Positions 1 to 5,855 of a DNA stretch of 5,855 nt are shown here, piece by piece. Location of the stretch: positions 1 through 5,855 of the forward strand of contig JALZUV010000001.1 in assembly GCA_023301245.1 (NCBI GenBank). The letters are read 5' to 3'. The DNA comes from Rickettsiales bacterium (GTDB lineage Bacteria; Pseudomonadota; Alphaproteobacteria; Rickettsiales; JALZUV01). Position numbers and translations under genes: made by a program. The stretch's first letter is position 1. Every line of letters starts with the position of its first letter. The notes beneath the pieces are model-generated. The model was not told the DNA's origin and searched no databases. It was given only the letters and a program-made list of their open reading frames with translations.

Positions 1-100
1 CAAATAATTAAATCTAAAACCATCATTATATTTTAGTCATTTATTTATTGGTTACAAGTAAGGCTGGGCTTTGATAGAGAAAGCCGCTAAAAATATTCCC
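1..100 (+). promoter_or_regulatory. AT-rich leader upstream of mutL, probable promoter region
   Basis: The first 60 bases are strongly AT-rich compared with the coding sequence that follows. A TATATT at 27-32 resembles a sigma-70 -10 box, but no convincing TTGACA-like -35 sits at the right distance upstream, and the true promoter may lie outside the window. No gene is supported here on either strand. Calling this the mutL promoter region is inference from position and composition. Confidence 0.25.
59..63 (+). promoter_or_regulatory. Possible Shine-Dalgarno for an upstream TTG start of mutL
   Basis: TAAGG at 59-63 lies 7 bases before an in-frame TTG at 71, which is good ribosome-binding spacing. 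The ATG at 101 has only a purine-rich GAGAAAG at about 76-83, which is too far away to be ideal. The sequence signal therefore favours TTG-71, while family length favours ATG-101. This site is what decides the start, and the matter is open. Confidence 0.35.
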
Positions 101-1891
101 ATGAGTGCTATTCGTATCTTGCCAAATAATACGGTTAATCGCATCGCCGCAGGCGAGGTGGTGGAGCGACCTGCATCGGTGGTGAAAGAGTTGGTTGAAA
201 ATGCGATTGATGCTAATGCGACGCGCGTTGATGTAACGATTAAATCGGGTGGAAAGCGCGAAATTATTATTGTCGATAATGGCAAGGGCATGACCCGCAC
301 AGAACTGGAATTATCTATTCAACGCCATGCGACCAGCAAGCTACCGGATGACGATTTATTGATGGTGCAATGGCTGGGTTTTCGTGGCGAGGCGCTTCCC
401 TCAATTGGCTCGATTAGCCGAATGAAAATTACAAGCCGCGCGAAAGATTCAGGCGAGGCATGGGAAATTTCGGTGGATGGTGGGGAACTGTCAGAAGCCG
501 TACCAGCATCGCTCAATCAGGGCACACGAATTGAAGTGCATGATTTATTTTACGCTACGCCTGCGCGATTGAAATTTATGAAAACCGAACGGTCAGAAAC
601 TTCTGCCGTCAGCGATATTTTAAAACGTCTTGCGATGGCGCACCCGCAAGTGGCGTTTAGTTTTAATCACGAGGGCAGGGGCTGGAAAGCGCAAGAGGCG
701 CAAAATGTAAAGCAGCGCCTTGGCGCAATTTTAGGCAAAGAATTTGCCGAGAATGCTGTGCTTGTGGAGGGTGAACGCGATGGTGCGACCCTTTCGGGTT
801 ATGCGGGTCTGCCCACTTACAGCCGTGGCAATAGCTTGCAGCAATATTTATTTGTGAATGGTCGCCCTGTGCGTGACCGTGTTTTGCTGGGAGTGGTGCG
901 AGCGGCCTATCAAGATTTTCTCGCGCGTGACCGCCATGCAGTTTTGGCGCTCTTTGTTGAAGTTCCGCCGCAGATGGTGGATGTAAATGTTCACCCTGCT
1001 AAAGCGGAGGTTCGCTTTCGCGATACGCAGGGCGTGCGCTCAATGATATTACGTGGCTTGCGAGAAGCGTTAGCGGCGGCTGGCCATCAGGCTAGCACGA
1101 CAGTTGCGTTTGATGCGCTACGCAAAATGCAGCCCGAATCGATGGCGCAAGGCCAAGCGCAAGCGGCGATGGGTTTTCATCAGCCTGCGGGCTATGTTTA
1201 TAATCCAGCGCCATCAAGCAGCGGTGGTCGTCCTGCGATGGGCAATGTGGCGATACAGGCGTTTCAAGCCATGGCCGAACAAGGCGAGCCCGCCGAAATG
1301 CCTTCAATGGATTTACCGTTAGGGTTGGCGCGCGCGCAATTGCATGAAACTTATATTGTCGCGCAAACGACTGAAGGAATCGTGATTGTCGATCAACATG
1401 CGGCGCATGAACGGTTGGTGTATGAACGTATGAAAGCACAGATGGCTAAAGAGGGCGTGAAAACTCAGCCGTTACTATTGCCCGAAGTGGTAGAGCTCGG
1501 CGAAGATGCGGCGGCACGCCTAATGGAGCGCCAAGAGGAATTAGCCGAACTTGGATTAATTATGGATGATTTCGGCAGCGGTGCGGTGGTGGTGCGCGAA
1601 GTGCCCGCAGTGCTGGGCGAGGCTGACGTACAGAGCCTAATGCGCGACATGGCCGATGAGCTAGAAGAGTTTGGCGAAGCCCTAAAGCTGCGTGATAAGA
1701 TTGAAGATATTTGCGGCACCATTGCCTGTCATGGGTCAGTGCGTGCTGGGCGACGATTAAACATCGATGAGATGAATGCATTATTACGCCAAATGGAGGC
1801 CACGCCTTATTCAGGCCAATGTAATCATGGCCGCCCTACTTATGTAGAACTTAAGCTAAAAGACATAGAAAAGCTGTTTGGGCGGCGTTAA
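101..1891 (+). CDS. mutL: DNA mismatch repair protein MutL, endonuclease type
   Basis: MutL links mismatch recognition by MutS to strand incision and excision in the cytoplasm. From ATG-101 it has 596 residues, a usual MutL length. The GHKL ATPase comes first: KELVENAIDA with general base Glu30 and metal-binding Asn34, DNGKGM at 59-64, RHATSK at 75-80, GFRGEAL at 93-99 and GTRIEVHDLFYATPAR at 141-156. HPAKAEVRF at 298-306 carries the conserved phosphate-contacting Lys. A low-complexity Ala/Gln/Met/Pro linker spans about 330-405. The C-terminal domain holds DQHAAHERLVYE at 431-442 (exact DQHA-x2-E-x4-E), QPLLLP at 456-461 (matches the beta-clamp-binding site of Bacillus MutL), ACHGSVRAG at 542-550, CNHGRP at 574-579 and a terminal FGRR. 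All metal ligands expected from Bacillus MutL are present, so it should nick DNA itself, unlike E. coli MutL. ATG-101 was chosen because MutL proteins normally begin a few residues before the ILPNNTVNRIAAGE segment. An in-frame TTG at 71 would add 10 residues. Confidence 0.96.
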   Translation: MSAIRILPNNTVNRIAAGEVVERPASVVKELVENAIDANATRVDVTIKSGGKREIIIVDNGKGMTRTELELSIQRHATSKLPDDDLLMVQWLGFRGEALPSIGSISRMKITSRAKDSGEAWEISVDGGELSEAVPASLNQGTRIEVHDLFYATPARLKFMKTERSETSAVSDILKRLAMAHPQVAFSFNHEGRGWKAQEAQNVKQRLGAILGKEFAENAVLVEGERDGATLSGYAGLPTYSRGNSLQQYLFVNGRPVRDRVLLGVVRAAYQDFLARDRHAVLALFVEVPPQMVDVNVHPAKAEVRFRDTQGVRSMILRGLREALAAAGHQASTTVAFDALRKMQPESMAQGQAQAAMGFHQPAGYVYNPAPSSSGGRPAMGNVAIQAFQAMAEQGEPAEMPSMDLPLGLARAQLHETYIVAQTTEGIVIVDQHAAHERLVYERMKAQMAKEGVKTQPLLLPEVVELGEDAAARLMERQEELAELGLIMDDFGSGAVVVREVPAVLGEADVQSLMRDMADELEEFGEALKLRDKIEDICGTIACHGSVRAGRRLNIDEMNALLRQMEATPYSGQCNHGRPTYVELKLKDIEKLFGRR

Positions 1892-1892
1892 T

Positions 1893-1919
1893 TCAACTAA
1901 GAGTTGATGTTTATTTATT
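1893..1919 (+). terminator. Weak candidate intrinsic terminator after mutL
   Basis: Two bases after the mutL stop, TCAACT (1893-1898) and AGTTGA (1902-1907) can form a 6-bp stem with a 3-base AAG loop. TGTTTATTTATT follows. The position is ideal, but the stem is AT-rich with only two G-C pairs and the T run is broken by A and G, so any termination would be inefficient. It would separate mutL transcription from the RTX gene. Confidence 0.33.
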
Positions 1920-1956
1920 AAATATAAAGGTTGTTGTGAGATGATAAACCCTAATC

Positions 1957-1962
1957 AAGGGA
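1957..1962 (+). promoter_or_regulatory. Shine-Dalgarno of the RTX gene
   Basis: AAGGGA lies 6 bases before the ATG at 1969. This is the clearest ribosome-binding site in the window, and it fixes the start of the RTX protein. A TATAAA at 1923-1928 in the same gap is -10-like but has no -35 at proper spacing. Confidence 0.65.
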
Positions 1963-1968
1963 AATATC

Positions 1969-3285
1969 ATGAGCACCATTCATACAACAACACGCGAAAC
2001 TTTAGGGTTAGACCTGCAAGCACCTGCTAATGTGACGACTTCGACTGAAAATATTAGTATCGATGGGTCTGCTATTTTAACGCCTATTGTCGTTACGGAT
2101 GGCACGAGTGGTAGCGATAGTTTTACGGCAAATGAAAATGCAGCCTATGCCTTTGGCTTTGCAGGCGATGATATTATTAGTAATGACGGAAGCTTTGCCG
2201 CATTGCTGGGCGGTGAAGGTAATGACCGTTTTGTAATTCACAATAACACCAGCCTTTTAGGCGAGCCTGACGGTAATATTTTAGATTTCGAGATAGGCCT
2301 AGACCAAATTGATTTTTCGGCTTTTGAAATTGATAGCTTTGATGAGCTAACATTATCGGCCAATGGGGCTGGCACTTCGGTGCAAATTACAAATATTGAT
2401 GCGAATATTGCCCTCAATGTTTCAGGCGTTGATGGTCTAGATAGTTTAAATGCCAGCTCGTTTATTTTTAACGGAGTAGTGCCAGAGCTTGAACCTATAG
2501 ACGGTGGCGATGATGTGGTTGAAACTGAAACTGAAACTGAAACTGAAACTGAAACTGAAACCGAATCTGATATAGATGCTATTGCAAGTTTCACCCTGCC
2601 GACGCTGAATGAATTAACTGCCGCTGAAGGTGGGCAAACTGTCAATGGCGATGGCACTGTAATAAGCCTTGTTGGTAGTGCGAGTGGCGATCTTATTCAG
2701 GGTGCGGCAATTGGAGAAACTATTTGGGGCGGCGATGGTAGCGACAATATTCTTGGCGCTGATGGTGACGATACATTGTTTGGTGGATCAGGCCGAGTTA
2801 ACCCTCTGGATGCTGCTGATAACCTTTATGGAGGTGCAGGTAGCGATATTATTTTCGGCAATGGCGGCGATGACATTTTAATTGGCAGTACAGGCCTTGT
2901 TGGCGCTGAAGATGGCGATGATATTTTGATAGGTGGCGAGGGTAATGATACGCTAATAGGCAATAGCGGTAATGATACTCTGCATGGCCAGCTTGGTAAC
3001 GATAGTGTGCAAGGTGGTGATGGCGAAGATATGTTCGTCTTTGGTTATCGCTCGGGTAATGACTTGGTTGACGATTTTACGAGTGGCGCTGATACGCTTG
3101 CCATCCTGTCGGGCATCAATAATTCTGCCATTGATACTGCCGCCGAGGTGATTGCAGCAACCAGCTATGTGAGTAATGGCGCTATCATTGATTTAGGCGA
3201 TGGCAATAGCATTTCGTTGCTCGGAGTCACTCAACTGGTCGAAAGCGATATTTCAATCATCACCGATTTAGGTCTGCCTGCATAA
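1969..3285 (+). CDS. RTX (haemolysin-type calcium-binding) protein, probable type I secreted
   Basis: This is an acidic 438-residue protein with no cleavable signal peptide or membrane segment. Residues 1-45 are Thr/Ser-rich. Module 1 (about 46-169) has short degenerate RTX turns (FGFAGDDII at 62-70, GGEGNDRFVI at 81-90), then ILDFEIGLDQIDFSAF and a beta-rich cap ending LNASSFIFNG. A Glu-Thr repeat (185-200) links to module 2. That module has about ten nonapeptides of GGxGxDxLx type (254-358, e.g. GGEGNDTLI, GNSGNDTLH), then FVFGYRSGNDLVDDFTSGAD and a second cap to the C-terminus. FVF...DF..G.D is the serralysin C-terminal (peptidase M10 C) pattern seen at the ends of type I secreted proteins. 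RTX repeats of known families fold into a Ca2+-bound beta-roll outside the cell. Extracellular location is inferred; no ABC exporter, membrane fusion protein or HlyC-type acyltransferase is encoded here. No protease HExxH, lipase or other catalytic motif is visible, so its activity is unknown: it could be a surface or adhesive protein. It has its own Shine-Dalgarno and sits between two unrelated core genes. Confidence 0.9.
   Translation: MSTIHTTTRETLGLDLQAPANVTTSTENISIDGSAILTPIVVTDGTSGSDSFTANENAAYAFGFAGDDIISNDGSFAALLGGEGNDRFVIHNNTSLLGEPDGNILDFEIGLDQIDFSAFEIDSFDELTLSANGAGTSVQITNIDANIALNVSGVDGLDSLNASSFIFNGVVPELEPIDGGDDVVETETETETETETETESDIDAIASFTLPTLNELTAAEGGQTVNGDGTVISLVGSASGDLIQGAAIGETIWGGDGSDNILGADGDDTLFGGSGRVNPLDAADNLYGGAGSDIIFGNGGDDILIGSTGLVGAEDGDDILIGGEGNDTLIGNSGNDTLHGQLGNDSVQGGDGEDMFVFGYRSGNDLVDDFTSGADTLAILSGINNSAIDTAAEVIAATSYVSNGAIIDLGDGNSISLLGVTQLVESDISIITDLGLPA
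2521..2568 (+). repeat. In-frame GAAACT hexamer repeat encoding a Glu-Thr linker
   Basis: Six perfect tandem copies of GAAACT occupy 2521-2556, followed by two degenerate copies, GAAACC and GAATCT. They encode seven Glu-Thr pairs and one Glu-Ser (residues 185-200) between the two RTX modules. The unit is two codons, so gain or loss of copies by slippage would change linker length without breaking the frame. Such acidic repeats are usually extended, flexible spacers. Confidence 0.93.
2728..3042 (+). repeat. RTX nonapeptide array (about ten units)
   Basis: Codons for residues 254-358 run as GGDGSDNIL, GADGDDTLF, an expanded unit, GGAGSDIIF, GNGGDDILI, a second expanded unit, GGEGNDTLI, GNSGNDTLH, GQLGNDSVQ and GGDGEDMFVF. 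Each regular unit is 27 bases and matches GGxGxDxLx, the calcium-binding beta-roll turn. The last three of the regular run (GQLGNDSVQ onward) drift from the consensus before the cap. This repeat lies inside the RTX gene. Confidence 0.9.
2755..2958 (+). repeat. Two tandem 102-bp (34-residue) RTX super-repeats
   Basis: Residues 263-296 (2755-2856) and 297-330 (2857-2958) align over 34 residues without gaps. Each holds a regular nonapeptide ending GDD-x-L, a 16-residue expanded unit (9 plus a 7-residue insert, beginning GGSGRVNPL or GSTGLVGAE), and another regular nonapeptide. Spacing is conserved better than sequence, so this is probably an old duplication of a 34-residue unit within the array. 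Confidence 0.6.
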
Positions 3286-3337
3286 AATATCCGTTTTAAC
3301 ACTGGAAAAACAGGGCAGTCTGCACTAACTATCACCC
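3286..3337 (+). promoter_or_regulatory. Short secA leader without a clear Shine-Dalgarno
   Basis: These 52 bases separate the RTX stop from the secA ATG. The last 20 bases contain no AGGAG-like site; the nearest purine tract, CAGGG at 3311-3315, is more than 20 bases upstream. GCAG-T-CTGC at 3315-3323 is an interrupted palindrome. AACAGGG (3309-3315) is perfectly complementary to CCCTGTT (3360-3366) inside secA, which would place the start codon in the loop. No strong promoter or terminator is visible. Any regulatory role is inference. Confidence 0.3.
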
Positions 3338-5855
3338 ATGTTAGCAAATATCGCAAAAACCCTGTTCGGGTCATCTAATGACCGTGTTGTAAAATCATTG
3401 CAGAAGGATGTATTACGCATCAATGCATTGGAGGAGGAAACTGCCAATTTATCGGATGATGAGTTGCAGGGGCGCACTCAATGGTTCCGCGAACGCTTAA
3501 GCGGCAAAGAAACGATTGAAGATATTTTACACGAAGCCTTCGCCACCGTACGCGAAGCAGCGAAACGTAGCCTTGGTATGCGCCATTTTGATGTGCAGCT
3601 TGTCGGCGGTATGGTGTTGCATCAAGGCATGATTGCCGAAATGAAAACAGGTGAGGGTAAAACTCTTGTTGCCACCTTAGCAGTTTATTTGAACGCGCTT
3701 GAAGGTAAGGGTGTTCATGTTGTTACCGTTAACGATTATCTAGCCGAGCGTGATTCGGCGTGGATGGGCAAACTCTATGAATTTTTAGGATTATCGGTGG
3801 GTGTCATTTTAAATGGCCGAGACGATATTGAGCGCCAAGAGGCTTATGCCTGCGATATTACCTATGGCACAAATAACGAATTTGGCTTTGATAACTTGCG
3901 CGATAATATGAAATTTAGCCGCGAAGAAATGGTGCAACGCCCCTTTAATTACGCCGTGATTGATGAGGTGGATTCTATCTTGATTGATGAAGCGCGTACG
4001 CCGCTAATTATTTCGGGCCCGACCGAAGATAACTCCGATCTCTATACGCAAATTGACGTGTTAATTCCCAGCCTAAAAGAAGAGCATTTTGAAAAAGACG
4101 AGAAATCTCGTTCCGTCAGTCTGACCGAAGATGGCGTAGAGTTTATGGAAGAGCTGCTAGTAAAAGCAGGGCTGATGGAGCAGGGCGAAAGTCTCTATGA
4201 TATTAATAACGTATCGCTTGTTCATCATGTAAACCAAGCGCTTAAGGCGCATACGCTATTCACCAAAGAAGTCGATTATATCGTGCAAAATAATAAGGTG
4301 ATTATTATTGATGAATTCACGGGCCGTATGATGGAAGGTCGCCGCTTTTCGGAAGGCTTGCATCAAGCGCTAGAAGCAAAAGAAGGTGCGCATATTCAAA
4401 ATGAGAACCAAACGCTGGCTTCTATTACCTTCCAAAATTACTTCCGTATGTATCCGAAACTCTCGGGCATGACAGGTACAGCATTGACCGAAGAAACCGA
4501 GTTTGGTGATATTTACAATCTATCAGTGGTCGCGATTCCGACCAATAAGTCAATCTTGCGAATAGATTCAGATGATGAAATTTACCGTACCGCAATAGAA
4601 CGTTACGAAGCGGTGATTGAGCAAATTAAAATATGCCATAAAAAAGGCCAACCTGTTTTGGTCGGTACGGTTAGTATTGAAAAATCGGAATATTTATCGA
4701 GCTTGTTGAAAAAAGCCAAAGTGCCGCATCATGTTCTCAATGCGAAAAAGCACGAACAAGAAGCGCATATTGTCGCCCAAGCGGGTCGCCCAGGTGGAGT
4801 GACCATCGCCACGAACATGGCGGGTCGTGGTACTGATATTATGCTCGGCGGTAATCCCGAAGTGGCAGATGAAAAAGGCAAAGTTCCTTCGGCTGAAGAG
4901 TGTGCGACAAATAAAAAGAAAGTGCTCGAGGCGGGTGGCCTTTATGTTATCGGTACCGAGCGCCATGAATCGCGCCGTATTGATAATCAACTTCGTGGCC
5001 GTTCAGGTCGCCAAGGTGACCCCGGTGCATCGAAATTCTATCTATCGCTTGAGGATGATTTAATGCGTATTTTTGGTTCAGAACGCATTGATGGCGTGTT
5101 GAGGAAGCTCGGCTTACAAGAAGGCGAAGCTATTACTCATCCGTGGATGAATAAGGCGATTGAAAAAGCGCAAGGCAAGGTTGAAGCCCGCAACTACGAC
5201 ATTCGTAAGAATCTTCTGAAATTTGATGATGTAATGAATGATCAACGTAAGGTTATTTTCTCGCAACGTATCGAAATGATGGAAGAAGAAGACCTGTCCG
5301 ATGTGGTAGAAGAAATGCGCGAAGATATAGCGGCCGATTCTGTTGAGGCGCATATACCGCCCAAATCTTATCCTGAACAGTGGGAATCGGAAAGTTTAGA
5401 GAAAGAAATTTATCGCCTGTTTGGTTTAAATATGCCCGTGCAAGAATGGGCAGCAGAAGAGGGTATTGCCAACGAAGAAATTCTTAATCGCGTGAATGCC
5501 GCCGTCAGCGAATTAATGGCCGAGAAGAAAGAGCGTTTCGGCGACGAGCTTATGCTTATTGTTGAAAAACGCGTATTGCTGCAAACGCTTGATGAGTTGT
5601 GGAAAGATCATTTATTGCAGCTCGACCAATTGCGTCAAGGTATTGGCTTGCGTGGCTATGGGCAGAAAGATCCGCTGAATGAATATAAGCGCGAAGCGTT
5701 CGAATTATTCTCTGCTCTGCTTTACCGTTTGCGTGAACTGACGACCAACCGTTTAGCGCATATTGAAATTCAAGCGCAAGCACCAGAAGAGTTAGAGCCG
5801 CTGCAGCAAACGCAAGAAATGCACGAGAATCGTGGTGAAGATGAAGCGGCCGATT
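3338..5855 (+). CDS. secA: Preprotein translocase ATPase SecA (3' end cut by window)
   Basis: SecA is the ATP-driven motor that pushes unfolded preproteins through SecYEG at the inner membrane. The open frame gives 839 residues with no stop before the window ends; most proteobacterial SecA proteins have about 900. NBD1 has Walker A MKTGEGKT (102-109), GTNNEFGFDNLRDNM (177-191) and Walker B DEVD (209-212). The preprotein cross-linking domain spans roughly 226-365, followed by FRMYPKLSGMTGTA (369-382). NBD2 has ATNMAGRGTDIMLGG (491-505) and the arginine-finger region QLRGRSGRQGD (551-561). The helical scaffold follows, with RKNLLKFDDVMNDQR (623-637). LWKDHLLQLDQLRQGIGLRG (754-773) belongs to the two-helix finger. 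The final residues (acidic, Gln-rich) begin the C-terminal linker; the zinc-binding CxCxSG tail that contacts SecB and lipid would lie beyond the window. The start is fixed by the family N-terminus (MLANIAKTLFGSSNDR), although no Shine-Dalgarno precedes it. No SecM-like or SurA-like gene lies directly upstream; the RTX gene does. Confidence 0.97.
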   Translation, partial: MLANIAKTLFGSSNDRVVKSLQKDVLRINALEEETANLSDDELQGRTQWFRERLSGKETIEDILHEAFATVREAAKRSLGMRHFDVQLVGGMVLHQGMIAEMKTGEGKTLVATLAVYLNALEGKGVHVVTVNDYLAERDSAWMGKLYEFLGLSVGVILNGRDDIERQEAYACDITYGTNNEFGFDNLRDNMKFSREEMVQRPFNYAVIDEVDSILIDEARTPLIISGPTEDNSDLYTQIDVLIPSLKEEHFEKDEKSRSVSLTEDGVEFMEELLVKAGLMEQGESLYDINNVSLVHHVNQALKAHTLFTKEVDYIVQNNKVIIIDEFTGRMMEGRRFSEGLHQALEAKEGAHIQNENQTLASITFQNYFRMYPKLSGMTGTALTEETEFGDIYNLSVVAIPTNKSILRIDSDDEIYRTAIERYEAVIEQIKICHKKGQPVLVGTVSIEKSEYLSSLLKKAKVPHHVLNAKKHEQEAHIVAQAGRPGGVTIATNMAGRGTDIMLGGNPEVADEKGKVPSAEECATNKKKVLEAGGLYVIGTERHESRRIDNQLRGRSGRQGDPGASKFYLSLEDDLMRIFGSERIDGVLRKLGLQEGEAITHPWMNKAIEKAQGKVEARNYDIRKNLLKFDDVMNDQRKVIFSQRIEMMEEEDLSDVVEEMREDIAADSVEAHIPPKSYPEQWESESLEKEIYRLFGLNMPVQEWAAEEGIANEEILNRVNAAVSELMAEKKERFGDELMLIVEKRVLLQTLDELWKDHLLQLDQLRQGIGLRGYGQKDPLNEYKREAFELFSALLYRLRELTTNRLAHIEIQAQAPEELEPLQQTQEMHENRGEDEAAD

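Noticed and set aside
1092..1781. Several sense and antisense open frames inside mutL
   Set aside because: They overlap the conserved MutL C-terminal domain in other frames and have compositionally odd translations with no family features.
2521..2568. Short tandem repeat considered as a CRISPR or iteron array
   Set aside because: Units are six bases with no spacers and lie inside a coding frame as Glu-Thr codons.
2238..2657. Long antisense open frame with a Ser-Val repeat
   Set aside because: The Ser-Val repeat is only the reverse complement of the GAAACT tract, and the frame is a shadow of the RTX gene with no ribosome-binding site or recognisable domain.
1969..3285. RTX protein as a serralysin protease or pore-forming toxin
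   Set aside because: There is no HExxH zinc site, no hydrophobic pore-forming segment, and no neighbouring acyltransferase; only the beta-roll and cap are supported.
3293..3311. GTTTT...AAAAC inverted match after the RTX stop, considered as a terminator
   Set aside because: The 5-bp stem is almost entirely A-T with a 9-base loop and is not followed by a T run.
3315..3323. GCAG-T-CTGC palindrome upstream of secA as an operator
   Set aside because: Four-base arms around one base are too short to claim a binding site, and no second copy or regulator gene is visible in the window.
4694..5353. Antisense and alternative-frame open frames inside secA
   Set aside because: The sense SecA frame is continuous and conserved across this region, so these are coding shadows.

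Overview
The window carries two housekeeping genes, mutL and secA, with an acidic RTX-type calcium-binding protein gene between them. All three genes are on the + strand. The MutL and SecA sequences look alphaproteobacterial: MutL has ACHGSVRAG and CNHGRPT C-terminal signatures and an intact endonuclease motif, and SecA has the DIRKNLLKFDDVMNDQRK type scaffold region. Base composition is moderate, with AT-rich intergenic gaps, which suggests a moderate- to low-GC alphaproteobacterium. I cannot place it to an order from this sequence.

Layout. Positions 1-100 are an AT-rich leader. mutL (101-1891; possible TTG start at 71) encodes a complete MutL with the GHKL ATPase, a low-complexity linker and a metal-dependent endonuclease/dimerisation domain. 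A 77-bp gap follows, with a weak hairpin plus T-rich stretch and a good Shine-Dalgarno. The RTX gene (1969-3285) encodes 438 residues: a short degenerate RTX module with its own capping domain, a (Glu-Thr) linker from a GAAACT hexamer repeat, then about ten RTX nonapeptides and a second capping domain. A 52-bp gap without a recognisable Shine-Dalgarno precedes secA (3338 to the window end). The window holds 839 SecA codons and lacks the C-terminal tail.

How the genes relate. I see no shared pathway. MutL acts in mismatch repair, SecA drives Sec-dependent export, and the RTX protein would be expected to leave by a type I secretion system, which is not encoded here. The RTX gene therefore looks like an accessory gene lodged between core genes. 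Its two-module build and its in-frame simple repeat are the most noteworthy content. I found no RNA genes, CRISPR arrays, insertion sequences, attachment sites or frameshifted genes, and no convincing evidence of a new multi-gene system. Apart from the genes, no stretch exceeds about 100 bases.
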